A stretch of 64,000 nt of DNA, taken from Amaurobius ferox (Eukaryota > Arthropoda > Arachnida > Araneae > Amaurobiidae). The stretch covers positions 71,631,754-71,695,753 of the forward strand of contig OX578139.1 of assembly GCA_951213105.1 (NCBI GenBank), given 5' to 3'. The first letter of the stretch is position 1; each line of letters starts with the position of its first letter. Position numbers and translations under genes: made by a program. This document shows positions 1-11,753 of the stretch, piece by piece. The notes below the pieces were generated by a model that saw only the letters and a list, made by a program, of their open reading frames with translations, did no database searches and was not told the origin of the DNA.

Positions 1-652
1 GACAGTTCCAATGGTGTCTATGGTTAAATACTATCGCAGTTGTCAGAAACTGGCTATTCTATCGGTTTTAATTCGAATTGTATGGCTGTCCTGATGAAAA
101 TGCAATTTCGAACTAACCGCCATTTTTGTGTAGTTTCAATTGATCTCTATGTCTTCATCTTTTATCTTGAGCTAATTATTATTGCCTTTTCTCATTTTTG
201 CCGTGTTTTATTTTTATTTATATTTATATTTATATCCTTTTACTTGTAAATTTTGTATCCTAATATTCTTCTCATCCCCCTTTACCATTGTAGTGATATG
301 TTACCTTCTATCTTTATCCTTAGTCTTGGTCTATAGTTACTCATTTGCAACAGATATGCTAGTGATGGGTTTTTTTGTACATACAATAGTTTATGCGTAA
401 TTTTCGATTAAATTGTTATTGAAATTTATTTAATTACGATTAAATAATTTTCGAACTCACCAGCATTGTTACCACGTGTAAGTTGAACAAGCGACAGAGC
501 ATTTTACCTCACTTCGTCAATGCGAGTGGGCACCGGAATGAATACATTTGAACGATACATAATATGTATGGAGACTTTCAAAAATAGTAAGCATTATAGA
601 ACTCAGGACAAGTGGAAATAGTCATTCGAAAATAATGAACAGTATTAGACTC

Positions 653-654
<2 letters not shown>
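1..654. other. AT-rich sequence without a recognisable gene
   Basis: Only short, low-complexity, Phe/Tyr-rich open frames occur here, as expected from T-rich DNA. I see no domain, no RNA gene and no repeat shared with the rest of the window. Confidence 0.6.

Positions 655-691
<37 letters not shown>
655..691. repeat. (AT)n microsatellite
   Basis: About 37 bases of uninterrupted AT alternation. It is the smallest of three (TA)n arrays in the window; the others are at 2917-3324 and 57970-58061. Confidence 0.97.
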
Positions 692-695
<4 letters not shown>

Positions 696-844
696 TAAAA
701 TGTAAATATAAAGAAAGTGAATTATCAGAAATAAATGTGTTATAGTAAAGATTGCGCAAAGCAGCAAGAGATACCATACACCATATATTGAAAAAATTAA
801 AAGATAAAAAGTGAATAAAAATTGAAAAAATGAAGGATGGCTTA

Positions 845-1130
845 GCAAAAAGCTTACTTTATGGCGGTAAGGGGTTGTGACCTTACTCCCCAGTTCAACG
901 AGCTCGTCATAAACGCCGCGGCCTTTCACTCCTGGTCGCCAGCTTTGGCTCAAGCCAACCTCCGGAGTGACAATAAAAATTATCACGAGACCTTGCACAA
1001 GGATAGAATCGAGGACGAGAGCAAAAACACCACCAAAATAGCCAACAGAACTGCTGACTCAAGTGAATGGTATATAGCATCGTATGAGTGAGCTGCGGTC
1101 CTTTGATCGCAGTGCGGTCCTGTCATATGA
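845..1130. other. GC-richer island downstream of the Penelope-like element
   Basis: This stretch of about 285 bases is clearly richer in G and C than its surroundings and is open in one frame on each strand (76 codons on plus, part of a 115-codon frame on minus). Neither translation resembles a family I recognise. It lies just past the 3' end of the minus-strand Penelope-like reverse transcriptase, so it may be that element's 3' region or a fragment of another repeat. A host exon cannot be excluded, but no splice pattern or domain supports one. The short direct repeat TGCGGTCCT near its right end (about 1094-1122) is the only internal structure seen. Confidence 0.35.
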
Positions 1131-1143
1131 ATGATTCGAAATT

Positions 1144-2906
1144 TCATTTTTTAATTGAACACAAAAAAGACATGAGCCTTACACCATATGCCAAATTGTT
1201 TCTGTATAAATTATCAATATTTTTAAGCATAAAAGATACTGGATATTTTTGAAAATATGCTTGCTTTAAAAATTCTTGATCAAATTTAATACGTAAATGT
1301 TCTTCTTTAATAGTTCTTTTTATTCTGACCAAACCTCCCAAGAATACATTGCGAAACACATTCAAGTGTATGTTGGAGTGCCAATGTATTATTCCATTAA
1401 TGGGTAATTTAAATTGTTTTCTTTTGTCATATATGGTAAATAGGATCGGGATTTGACAAAAGTTGATATTCAAATCCAAAAATTCAACCTCGTTGTTATT
1501 TTTAACAGGATTTTCTTTCAATATGAGGTTGGGTGGGTAAAAATCAAACTTCATGTTGTAGTTCTCATTCTCATACCCAATAATTACGTCATCCACATAA
1601 CGCAGGTATATGATTTCGTTATTAATATGAGACCTTCTTTCATAAAAACTAAGATAGATATCGGCTAATATGGAAGAACATCCCCCCCCATGGGGATGCC
1701 CTTAATTTGTTGATAAGCAAAGATTCCGTTGTAAAGGTAATTTTCTTTGATAACTATTTTAATTATAGACTTGAATTTATTGAATTCTAGACTTCTTTTT
1801 AATTCATATTCTTCATATAAGCGGTAAAGTATATTTGTCAAGTCTTCCATATCTATAGTATTGAAAAGTTCTTGGAAGTCATAAGTCCTTAAGTATAAAG
1901 GGTGTTTATGATCTTTTAATGTATTTATCACTTGTTGGCTATTTTTTATTATATAACTTCCTTGGTTATTAATTTTCAGCAAAATAGGTTGTAAAATCTT
2001 TATTAACATGGTATTGGCTTTCGTGAGATACGTATTGCATCCGACAGTAACCGGTCGGAAACAAATAGGACTTTTATGTAGTTTCGGAATACTGATCAGA
2101 TAGGGGTACTTTATTATTCCAGTGTATTTGATGCCTGTTAATAGATATAAGGCTTTAATTTTATTTGAAATGTCCGTAAGGGAAAGGTTAATTTTACTAT
2201 AAAGTACAACATTCTCATATTTTTCTTTCCAGGTGTTAATGTAAAATATCCTACAAGTAAGTGCGTAGTTGCTTGAGGCTTTGTCAGTATAAGAAATTAT
2301 ATATTGTTCTTGAATGTTCTTCAGAAGTTGGAAGTTCAATTTACATTTATCAGGAGGTTGGTAAAGTTTTTTATAATAATACTTAAAGTCCCTACACGTC
2401 ATAGATCGCCATTGATGGAATGCGATATCAGGCATACTGAATCGGATGGATTGGTTATAAATGAATTTGTCAATGTCTTCCCGAAAAGCTTCACAAGGAT
2501 CTCCATGATAAGGATTTCTATATTTAGTACCAAGTTTGAAAGCCTTAATTAAATTGGTATCTGCCAGGACATTGCAATCTCCTGTTACTATATGACCCAG
2601 TATAGGATCGGAATAAGGATTGTTTCTGCATTTGCATTCTGTTATATTTTCTTGATGTATATTCTGACTTAATAAATTATAGTTAAATACTTTTCTTCCC
2701 AAAGGAATGACATATCGATATGTAGTCTTTATTTTCAAGTTGCTTATAGGGAGGATATTTTGATGTTCTTTCAATATGTTTCGAAATGGAAAAAGATTAA
2801 AAGTTTTGTTCTGGAAAAGGAGGTTTAAACAAGTTGAATGAGTGACTAGATCCTCTTCTTCATTCTGCAATTTGATATTTAGGAATTGAGATCGTTTGGA
2901 GTGCAT
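1144..2906 (-). pseudogene. Penelope-like retroelement reverse transcriptase, frameshifted and 5'-truncated
   Basis: Read on the minus strand from the ATG at 2906. Part one (2906-1665) begins after the (TA)n array. It contains a Cys-rich CKCRNNP motif, then GHIVTGDCN, then a [14 protein letters not shown] segment. The RT core follows: IPKLHKSP, the palm-A-like YDFQELF carrying a catalytic Asp, and GIPMGG. The frame is lost in a G8 run at 1682-1689; one added base would restore the usual MGGxCS continuation. Part two (1596-1144, GTG at 1596) resumes with the catalytic YVDD box (about 1588-1599) and a thumb-like domain containing WHSNIHLNVF and LVRIKR, ending at a normal stop. The order and motifs fit Penelope-like elements, and the GHxVTGD and KYR motifs resemble the Naiad-type group that has an N-terminal GIY-YIG nuclease. 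No GIY-YIG domain is visible, so the N-terminus is missing. A single indel in a homopolymer could also be a sequencing error. Confidence 0.8.
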
Positions 2907-2913
2907 ATATAAA

Positions 2914-3744
<831 letters not shown>

Positions 3745-3966
3745 AACGCCGTGGCCTTACCCAGTTCCTGTTTCTAGTAGGATATTTATTATTTGGTAGT
3801 CTATATGATTTCTCGTTATAAACTGAGTCACGTAATTATGTGTCACGTGTAATGAGGAGAGAAACTTGAGGAGCTGCATTTCACGTGAAGCATTGGAAAA
3901 CATCAATCAAAACACCAGTATTTAAGAAGAATAATAAAACATAAATATACAGCTTAATACTTTATT

Positions 3967-4800
3967 ACTTTCCTTATATACATAATGTATAAGGAAAGTA
4001 CTGTGACGGGGTCGAAAATTCGAATTAGAGTTTTCGACGGGAGAATACGTTTCAAGCATCCCTGATCACGAAACAAACATTTTTAAAGTGATGCTTGTGT
4101 GTGTGTGCGTGTGTGAAAGTATGTGTGTGTGTGTGTCAGTGAGTCTGTGGAGACGATAACTGACGAACGAATGGACCCATTCGAACGAAATTTGGTACAA
4201 AAAACACAATCCGTAAACACTGGAAGCCTATTGTTTTTATACGCAATCGAATGTTCAGAAATCCCCTGAATTTTCGAGTGAAATTTTGAAAAATCGTCAA
4301 AAAATCAAAACCGCTAATAAAGTTACGCAAATAGACATTTATTATGTAATTTTTCATTAGAAAGCCATTGACTTAAATTTTAGAACGCTAACATGAACCG
4401 TTCTAGAGATATTGCACATTTTTCAAAAAAATTATCAAAAAGTCATATAAAATAAAAAAAATATTTCCTATTGAGAAACATGTTCACTTCTCATATGTAA
4501 TATCATGCGATAAATTTGGTGACATCATTCTCGTGGATCTAGTTCGTTCCATTCATGAAAAAAGATACTTTGAGTAATATTTTTGTATTTGAACGCCAAT
4601 AGTCATTTATCTGCTGTAAGAATAACTTCTTTCTTCGCTAACTGACGCTAAATCAATGACGACTCATTGACGGAAATTTAATATGTTGGAAAGAATATAA
4701 ATAACTACTATAAAAATAATCAATTTTTTTTACTGTAAAAGTAGTAAATTCATTGCATTATATAAGGAAAGTCATGCGCTGCCCACATTAGATTTTTTTT
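3967..4800 (+). mobile_element. Family Z repeat, copy A (Helentron-like, non-autonomous)
   Basis: Starts with an imperfect palindrome (3967-3999) built on ACTTTCCTTATA and TATAAGGAAAGT. A conserved GGGGTCGAAAATTCGA stretch, a (TG)n tract (about 4096-4137) and the box around AACTGACGAACGAATGG follow. Near the right end TATAAGGAAAGT recurs, followed by a small ATGTG-type hairpin motif and GATTTTTTTT. It has no coding capacity. A 5' palindrome, an internal microsatellite and a repeat of the terminal word at the 3' end match the described layout of non-autonomous Helentrons (HINEs). Classification is by structure only. Confidence 0.6.
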
Positions 4801-5266
4801 ATTTTGTAATGTGACAAATTCGAAATCTGAAAATAAGTCATGCTGACTAACGCTTTAAAATTTAGGAATTATTTTATTTGAAGGATATTTAAATTTGCAA
4901 TAAGCATGAAATTAAATACTCTATTGTTTTAACGCAAATGTATTTTTTCTTAAAGATTTTCTTAAAATTATATATCATTGCGTTTTAAAATAGACTTCAT
5001 TTATGTTTATTGTTAAAGAATGTCTTTATATATGGAAAATTAGTTTGTTTTATAATCATTTATTAGTGGCATTTCCCAGTTTTTGTTTTCAGTAGGACAT
5101 TTATTATTTAATTTCTGGTTATAAACTGAGTCATGTAATTATGTGTCACGTCTAAGGGTGAGCGAAAATTGAGAAGCTACGCTTAATGTAAAGCAATGGA
5201 AAGTATCAAAATGTAAATATTTAAGAAGAAGAATGAAACATAAAAATATTGCTCAAAACTATATTT

Positions 5267-6140
5267 ACTTTCCTTATATACATAATGTATAAGGAAAGTA
5301 TTATGACGGGGTCGAAAATTCGAATTCGAGTTTTTGACGAGAGAGCACGTTTCAAGCATCCCTGATCACGAATCGAACATTTTTGAAGTGATGTCTGTGT
5401 GTGTGTGTGTGTGTGTCAGTGAGTCTGTGGAAACGATAACTGACGAACGAATAGAACCAAATTTGGTACAAAATCACAATCCGTAAACACTGGAAGCCTA
5501 TTGTTTTTATACGCAATCGAATGTTCAGAACCCCCCTAAATTTTCGAATGAAATTTTGAAAAAATCGTCAAAAAAACCAAAACCGCTAATAAAGTTACGC
5601 AAATAGACATTTCTTATGTAATTTTTCATTAGAAAACGATTGACATAAATTTTAGAACGCTAACATGAACCGTTCTCGAGATATTGCACATTTTTCAAAA
5701 AAAAATATCAAAATGTTATATAAAATAGAACAAAAATATTTCCTATTGAGAAACATGTTCACTTTTCATATGTAATGCCATACGATAAATTGGGTGACAT
5801 CATTCTCGTGGATCTTGCTCGTTCCATTCATGAAAAAAGATACTTTGGGTAATACTTTTGTATTTGCGCGCCAATAGTCATGTATCTGCTGTAAGAATTA
5901 CTTAGTCCGTCGTCCATAACGCCTGACGAGATTTTGGCGACAAATTTGGCGGAATGTCGCCAACTTGGCGACATTTTTAATTGTTGCCAAATTAATAAAA
6001 ATCTCGCTAGATTGATAAAAATGATGCTAAATCAATGAAAATTATGTGACTAATTGTAGAAAATTCAATATCTTGGAAAGAAAGTAAATTCATTGCATTA
6101 TATAAGGAAAGTCATGTGTTGCCCACATCAGATTTTTTTA
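5267..6140 (+). mobile_element. Family Z repeat, copy B
   Basis: Same layout as copy A: palindrome at 5267-5299, a (TG)n tract at about 5395-5418, and a right end with TATAAGGAAAGTCATGTG followed by GCCCACATCAGATTTTTTT. About 5920-6050 it has an extra segment with the words TTGGCGACA and GACGAGATTTTGGCG, also present in copy C on the other strand. Its right end directly abuts the truncated family W element. Confidence 0.65.
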
Positions 6141-6145
6141 ATTAT

Positions 6146-7040
6146 CACAGAACTACAATAATTTATTTTACTTGAAAACTTAAAATTACATCGAAAAAAA
6201 TGAACTCTATTCAAATGACGTCATCGAAATATAAATCGGCTGGCTCTCTATGTAAAAACTGTGAATATTTCATTCATACAGTTTTATTACAGACTCCTGA
6301 TTTAAATAATTTTGCGTAAAAAAAAATCAGCAATTCTTATACAGTTCATCTTACAATCACTTGGTTACATTCTGCATCCATTCAAATTATGCTTCGTTTA
6401 GAAATAATCAACGTTTGATGATCATTTAAACTCAGAAATATTGTAATTGCGTTGGTGGTGCAGAATATAGATGCACAGAAAATACGCAAAAATAAAGGGG
6501 TTTTAGTACGGATGCAACACTAAATATAAATTTAACTAAATATAAATTTTAACTAAATATAAATTTTAAATTTTAATTTTTAAAATCATGATTTGTATTC
6601 TGGGATAAAAATAAGCATGCCATATTTTATTTTAAGTGGGTTACATGATCTCTTCATATTATATGGGTGTAATTATTGTTTTAATTTTTATTTAAAACGC
6701 TTCCAAACATATTTTGTTGAATTTTTTTTATATATTTTATGGCATAATTTGAATATTTCCTAAAATTTTCTAAGCAATTTGTGAATTTTAATGTTGCTTA
6801 AAAAATGTTTGAAAAATTGGGTCCCATGGGATTCAATGTATTTCATTCTTTCAACTTGGGTTCAATCCAAAACTAATTGCATGATATTATTCATTTACAT
6901 TCCCATATAACCCACAGATCGTCTCAATAACATACTAAAATTTCATTTTGACAAAGTCATTTTTACGGTAGTTATCGTGCGAACGGGCAGACAGAATGGC
7001 CAAGGTCATAAAACTTTTCAACTATGTTGTAAAGTGTTAC
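6146..7040 (-). mobile_element. Family W repeat, minus-strand copy, 3'-truncated
   Basis: The head lies at 7012-7039, where AACACTTTACAAC and GTTGAAAAGT form an imperfect palindrome on the minus strand. It is followed by the box with GATAACTACCGTAAAAATGA and by words shared with the copies at 45819-46890 and 50763-52115 (for example AATGAAATACATTGAAT and TAATTTTTCAAACATTTTTT, in diverged form). The characteristic 3' hairpin end is missing: the element stops where family Z copy B ends. There is no coding sequence. Confidence 0.65.
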
Positions 7041-8063
7041 AAATGTTTTATTGATTTAATTGCAAATTCCTTACGAATAAAATTAAGGATAAAACGTCTT
7101 TAAAACGAATACCAAAAGTACGTTGTGTACTACCATTGTAAAATGCCAACTGTACAAAACGTACTGTTGGCATTCGTTTATCGGAACACGCTCGCGATGT
7201 CAAATGTGGTAAACTTTCTACAGCTCTTGCTCAATATGTGGTTAATGATAAATTTCTACCCATTTTTGAAAAAAAAAACTTTCCTTTTAGTTCGGGGTAA
7301 TAATCCACGTAATATTCTCCTTTATGAATTCGTCTGTATTTATATTGACCGTGAATCGATTTGTAATTTTGATCCCGTTCAAATTTTAAGTTAAGCTTGG
7401 CGACTCATTCTTGACTTTATGCAATTCAAATCTCTTAATAGTTATTTATAACATCATTCTCTCGAATATTGCGCTTAACGGTTCTTTTGAAATTATGCTT
7501 TTCCTGTAACTAAATAATTAGTACTTTTCTTATAATATTTTTGCAATTTTAAAGCGTTTAAAGTAATTTTTGTATTTTCCTTGTATATTTCTTGGATTAT
7601 TTTGTATTAATTAATAGTAAGTTCATTTACCATTTTATATTTCTATGCAAATTCGCTGTATAAGCTTGACCAACGTATATATGCACAAATAGCACAGTAA
7701 TGCAGCAACAGTACTGTGTTGTTACATTGTGGCGTCAGAATTTGCAGTATTATTGTGTTATTTGTGCTTACATATGTCGTTTACGTTTTACTTACCCTTC
7801 GCACAAAGTGTATTTTACTTATTAATATTAATGTACATTTTTAACAGTTTATGACACGTAATAATTGACCACAAGATTTGCTAAGAAATTGCACATTTCC
7901 TAAGTGTGACCACAAAGCTTTCAAAAGTAAGATATTCTGGTATTTCAAACATACCTTCGCAGAACATGCTTGTGTCTTTTATTTTTAGATTAAAAGCAAT
8001 GGTAGATGATGACTGGATAAAAAAAGACAAGACGAGCGTGGTCGTGAGATAACATGAAGCTAT
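7041..8063. other. AT-rich sequence without a recognisable gene
   Basis: A frame of 89 codons at 7125-7394 shows no domain and looks like chance. Apart from the hairpin at 7676-7779 I see no structure. Confidence 0.5.
7676..7779. repeat. Imperfect inverted repeat (hairpin) of about 100 bases
   Basis: The left arm (about 7678-7715: GCACAAATAGCACAGTAAT and following) is complementary with a few mismatches to the right arm (about 7742-7777: AGTATTATTGTGTTATTTG and following). The arms are 25-35 bases and the loop about 30. The size would fit a small foldback MITE or a miRNA-precursor-like hairpin. No terminal target duplication is clear. Confidence 0.5.
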
Positions 8064-8467
8064 ATGGTAGAAACAGAGGAGAAAGAAAAAACAGATAACA
8101 TATCTGTGAATCAAATGAGGAAAACAAAACGAGACATGCAGAGGACGAAGAAGTGGTGGTGGAACCACACAAAACAAAATATATATCGTAGTATGGTACT
8201 CCATGTTACTGAAGAGTCGGATGAGTATTCTAGAAAACATTCTATGACTTCAGATAAATCAACAACGGAAATACCACTTGAGGATGAACCGACTGACGAT
8301 GATGATATATGCATATTTTGTGACAGAAAATGGTCATCAGATCCTCCAGATGAACTGTTGGTGAAATGTGCATGATAGAGTGATGCTTGGGTTCATGTAG
8401 AATAATCAGGACCAGAGAAGATGAATATATTTTCGATTTTTGCAAATGAACAACTTCACTTAAAATC
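8064..8467 (+). pseudogene. Remnant of a zinc-finger C-terminus, possibly from a Tigger/Jerky-type transposase
   Basis: The open frame 8064-8375 ends in an acidic run (EDEPTDDDD) and then CIFCDRKW, a spacer and ELLVKCA. Past two stop codons the same frame continues with WVHVE; in the next frame, about 8425-8450, it reads IFDFCK before a stop. The spacing Cys-x2-Cys, KC, W-x-H and a final FC is that of the PHD-like cross-brace finger found at the C-terminus of some domesticated or DDE-type transposases. Stops and a frameshift show it is dead. The N-terminal part (lysine-rich) is not recognisable and no DDE domain is seen nearby. Assignment to a family is tentative. Confidence 0.45.
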
Positions 8468-8804
8468 ATAAATATGTTCGAATAAATCATTCCGTGCCAC
8501 AGTTTATGTTTTTTTATTTTTCTTCATAAATTTTCATTCATATTGGGGGTCCAAATTTCGGGTAAAAAAGAGGAGGTCCAAAATTTGGTACATTTTTTCA
8601 AATACGCCAATTTTGACACGTCTTGTTAAATTTAAAAATGCCCTTTAAGATTATTTTCCAGGGATTCCAACAATAGGCGATTTTGGTAAACTAATCAAAG
8701 AATATTTTGGTGTAAAAATCGATTTTAATTTTAATACTTAGAATGTTATACAAGGAAAACTAATTTGGATCTGAATTTGGTAAATTTCCTCTATTTATTT
8801 TATA
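8468..8804. other. No gene seen
   Basis: AT-rich sequence between the zinc-finger remnant and the 3' end of the family-2 Helitron. Nothing recognisable. Confidence 0.5.
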
Positions 8805-10362
8805 CTAGCCGCCTTCGATGACCAGCCTGTTCGCTACCCTTGAAAATTCCGACCGTGGCAAACTCGCTGGCGCGACCTACCAGAAAGGTGTAAGGTAACT
8901 ATTTGGACGGCCAGGAAGTGCCATCCAATTAAGACTGGAACCCGGTGGCTGAGGCATCCACAGGGACCGTACCCTCCTTCCCCTACCACCAACCTCTCGG
9001 AAGGACTTACGGACCCACATGTTTAACGTGATCGTTCTCCGTGATCGTCTAACGTGATCTGCCGCGTGAACACGGCGGCAGATTTGACAGTGGCGGGATT
9101 CGAACCTGTGCCTACCGAGTGCAATTCCCGCGAGCTAACCACTGAGCTATAGGCGATCCTCAACCCCGTGGAGTTAACAAAGTTTGATTTAGTTTAATGA
9201 CGTTAAAACTAATAATGAAATTTTAAGGCACCGCGACAATCTCCATAACTTTCTTTTTATTTGTTTTTTTATTTCTTCAGTGTTTGAGTTTTTTCATTGT
9301 GGTCTCAACCACCAACCGATGTAAACAATACATCGCCACAATTTAATCCAGCATAATGAGCCAAAACCTGTATGGAAAGCAAACACTAATTCGGTTTTTA
9401 ATTGTCCCCAGGCTAAAAGCCGTACAAACCATAAAATCCTGATTCCATCGTTACATCGTTCCATCTTTCCATAATTTAAAATATCCATAAAATTAAAATA
9501 TCCATTTAAAATGTCTATAAATTAAAATATCCATTTAAAAAATCCATATCGTTTCATCATTTAAAACATAAATATAATAATTTCATATAAATATAGTAAT
9601 TTCACTCTGTATACTGTTACCACCACCTGATGTATACAATGCATCACAACAATTCAATCCACCATAATTTAATCATTTAAATTTTATAACGACCATATGC
9701 TAAGCTCTTAATATCATCATTTGAAATATCACATAATTTTCTAACCCGATGCACAATCTCCATGGAAACACCGTCCTTCGCCTGCGCGAGCATGGGAGAA
9801 ACCTTATTTTGTCGGCTTGCCTCTGAGAAATTGAAATTCGAAAATTCTTAAAATCCGGATTCTACAGCTACTTTTTAGTATTTCTTGACCAGATTGAGCT
9901 TGTACGAATGCCTGATGTTTCAGATTTCTAAAAATGTAAATTAATTAGTCGAAATTCTCGGAACTTTTCCCGATGCGAGGATTTAAAAACGAAAGTTCGT
10001 TTTTATGAGCCAAAAGTGACTTTTGTTTTAAAATCTTTAAAAAATATTAGAATTTGTTCCTGAGATTTAAAATTGCTATATTTTTACTCGCAATTGTCTG
10101 CTCTTTCCGGTCGTGTGATTTGTTTTTTTCTACGACGTCTGGATGGTGGAGAAAAATGGTGAAAAACGGTCAAAATCGCATAAAACATTAAAAAAAAAAA
10201 TAATTCAAATTTTAAAAATCGGTTTTCACGTGTCACCTCCCCCCTCCCTCCCTGGTCTCCGATTGCTAAATTTCGTAGCTCTGCTACGCGCGGTCGCTGA
10301 GCCTATAGTGTATAAGACAGACAAACAGACACACACACAGACATTGCCTTTTATTATATAGA
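8805..10362 (-). mobile_element. Helitron family 2, copy 1 (non-autonomous)
   Basis: On the minus strand it begins with TCTATATAATAAAAGGC (TC at 10362-10361, preceded by A). A TG-rich microsatellite and CTGTCTTATAC follow, and it ends with GGCGGCTAG followed by T (CTAG at 8805-8808). A 5' TC, a 3' CTAG and an A/T insertion site are Helitron hallmarks. There is no Rep/helicase coding sequence. The body includes AT-rich minirepeats (words such as TGGATATTTTAAAT, about 9470-9560), a tRNA-derived SINE at 8873-9157 and the stretch AAGAAAGTTATGGAGATTG (reverse of about 9235-9253), which is reused as spacer in copy 2. A clear 3' hairpin was not identified. Confidence 0.65.
8873..9157 (-). mobile_element. 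tRNA-derived SINE (SINE-1) inside the Helitron
   Basis: On the minus strand: the pol III A-box-like TAGCTCAGTGGTTAGC (about 9133-9150), the B box GGTTCGAATCCC (about 9097-9109), then a body ending in CACCTTTCTGGTAGGTCG. Same family as the copies at 17350-18316, 45100-45388 and 55583-55869. No direct repeats flank this copy, which fits its being carried inside the Helitron. Confidence 0.75.
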
Positions 10363-11292
10363 TAGTCTTCATTCTTTGTATGCCGCAAAATATTATACTT
10401 CAGTGTAGATACGTCAAAAGCGGGCATTCAAAAGTTTCTTCTATTTTCAATTCAATATGTGCCAGAAAAGCTATGTTTTCAATGTCTAAAAATTTAATGA
10501 AAACAATAAGAATGTTCACTGGATTATTTTTATTCACTGATGAATGTAGCGGGATATAAAAATTTATATGTAAATAAATATTCATTTCACCATCTTGGGC
10601 GTTATCTGATATCAATATTTTTTTTCTTTTTTGGATAGTCTTACCAAATGCTTTTTTAAATAAAAAATAATTGCAAAGATTTTTTATCATAATTCCATTT
10701 TTTTGTGATGAATTATAAATGAAATACAGTACCAGCATTAAAAGTGTTTTAATAAAGTTATAAATGATTCGCTTTCCAGCAACTAATAGCCTTATTACGT
10801 CCTTGCTACTTCCTTGGTGAACAAGTCAATTATAAGATTATTACTTTTCCACACATTTTGCGACAAAAGATCTGCAGACGAGTTCTGTACACCTATAAAT
10901 ATAATATTTCCATCACCACAATCTGCGGATTTACAGACGCAAATCTGGAAGAATGTCACAAGAATATTTATCCACATCTCATAAAACTACCCACTGCTGC
11001 AACGTCATTAGTTTCAAGCCAACTTTATTATTTCGGGTCGTACATTTGGGTTCTATTTCGACATATTCGAATGGAATATTTGACATTTTACATGTTTTTG
11101 AAGTAGTATTGTGTCATCTAGTATTGCAGGTTTCAGAAAAATAATTTGAATGTAAAATTATTGGAAAGTGTCTGAATGTAATATTACAATAATGGAAAGC
11201 AAAAAATTCAACGCATTTCTCTGTACTAGTGAAATTAAACAACTGTACCCATTCTTCGTGTAGGATGGTGATATCTAGCTGCCCATTAATAA
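10363..11292. other. Unassigned sequence containing repeat family U
   Basis: No domain is recognisable in the short frames here (for example 10400-10738 on minus). The segment 10795-11110 is related to 39770-40060 and weakly to 3680-3760, with shared words such as TTTACAGACGCAAATCTGG / TTTACTGACGCAACAAATCTGG and ACGTCATTAGTTTCAAGCC. It is therefore an old interspersed repeat of unknown class. Confidence 0.5.
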
Positions 11293-11753
11293 GAAAAATC
11301 TGATGTGGGCAACACATGACTTTCTCTGCATACTTAAATTCATATTTTCTGAAAAATGCATATTTTCTTTTGTGAAATTTGGTCAATTAGTATTTTAGCT
11401 AGAGCGAATAAATGAAATTTTACGGGCCATTTCGCAAAAAAAGGCGGGTTCTTTTATCCCGAATCGTACCCAAAATTAATCAGCACCAGATTCGCCTACA
11501 AGCGATTTACCTACCAAATTTTATGAAATTCGGTCGATTAGTTTTTTAGTTAGAGTGGATACAAAATCTACACAGACAGACAGACACACAAACATACACA
11601 CAGACAGACACACACACACAGACGTCACGCTAAAAATAGTTTTTTCGTACTCTAGAGTTCTCGAAACGTGTACATCCGTCGAACACTCGAGATGCGATTT
11701 TCGGCATGTTTCCAATACTTTCCCTATACATTACCATGTATTGCAGGGAAAGT
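11293..11753 (-). mobile_element. Family Y repeat (Helentron-like), minus strand
   Basis: The palindromic head is at 11717-11753 (ACTTTCCCTGCAATACATGG with its GTATAGGGAAAGT partner). A CGAGTGTTCGACGGATGTAC-type stretch, a TG/TCTG microsatellite (about 11573-11621) and the CTAACTAAAAAACTAATCGA box follow. The tail is AGAGAAAGTCATGTGTTG then CCCACATCAGATTTTT (about 11294-11330). Same architecture as family Z, which it resembles in both ends, so Y and Z are probably subfamilies. Confidence 0.65.

Larger units (their letters stand above)
3745..6140. repeat. Diverged segmental tandem duplication, two units of about 1.1-1.3 kb
   Basis: The sequence from about 3745 to 4800 recurs at about 5072 to 6140. 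The match includes not only the family Z repeat (3967 and 5267) but also some 200 bases of its left flank, with shared words such as TAAACTGAGTCA, TAATTATGTGTCACGT and TATTTAAGAAGAA. A shared flank means that the two Z copies arose by duplication of a locus and not by two insertions. The right flanks differ. Confidence 0.75.

Noticed and set aside
7990..8375. An intact small zinc-finger gene
   Set aside because: The finger is broken by two stops and a frameshift, so it is a remnant.
9080..9155. tRNA genes at this and other B-box-containing sites (17590, 44090, 55800, 62490)
   Set aside because: Acceptor stems do not pair, the same body sequence follows in each family and target duplications flank some. 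They are SINE heads.
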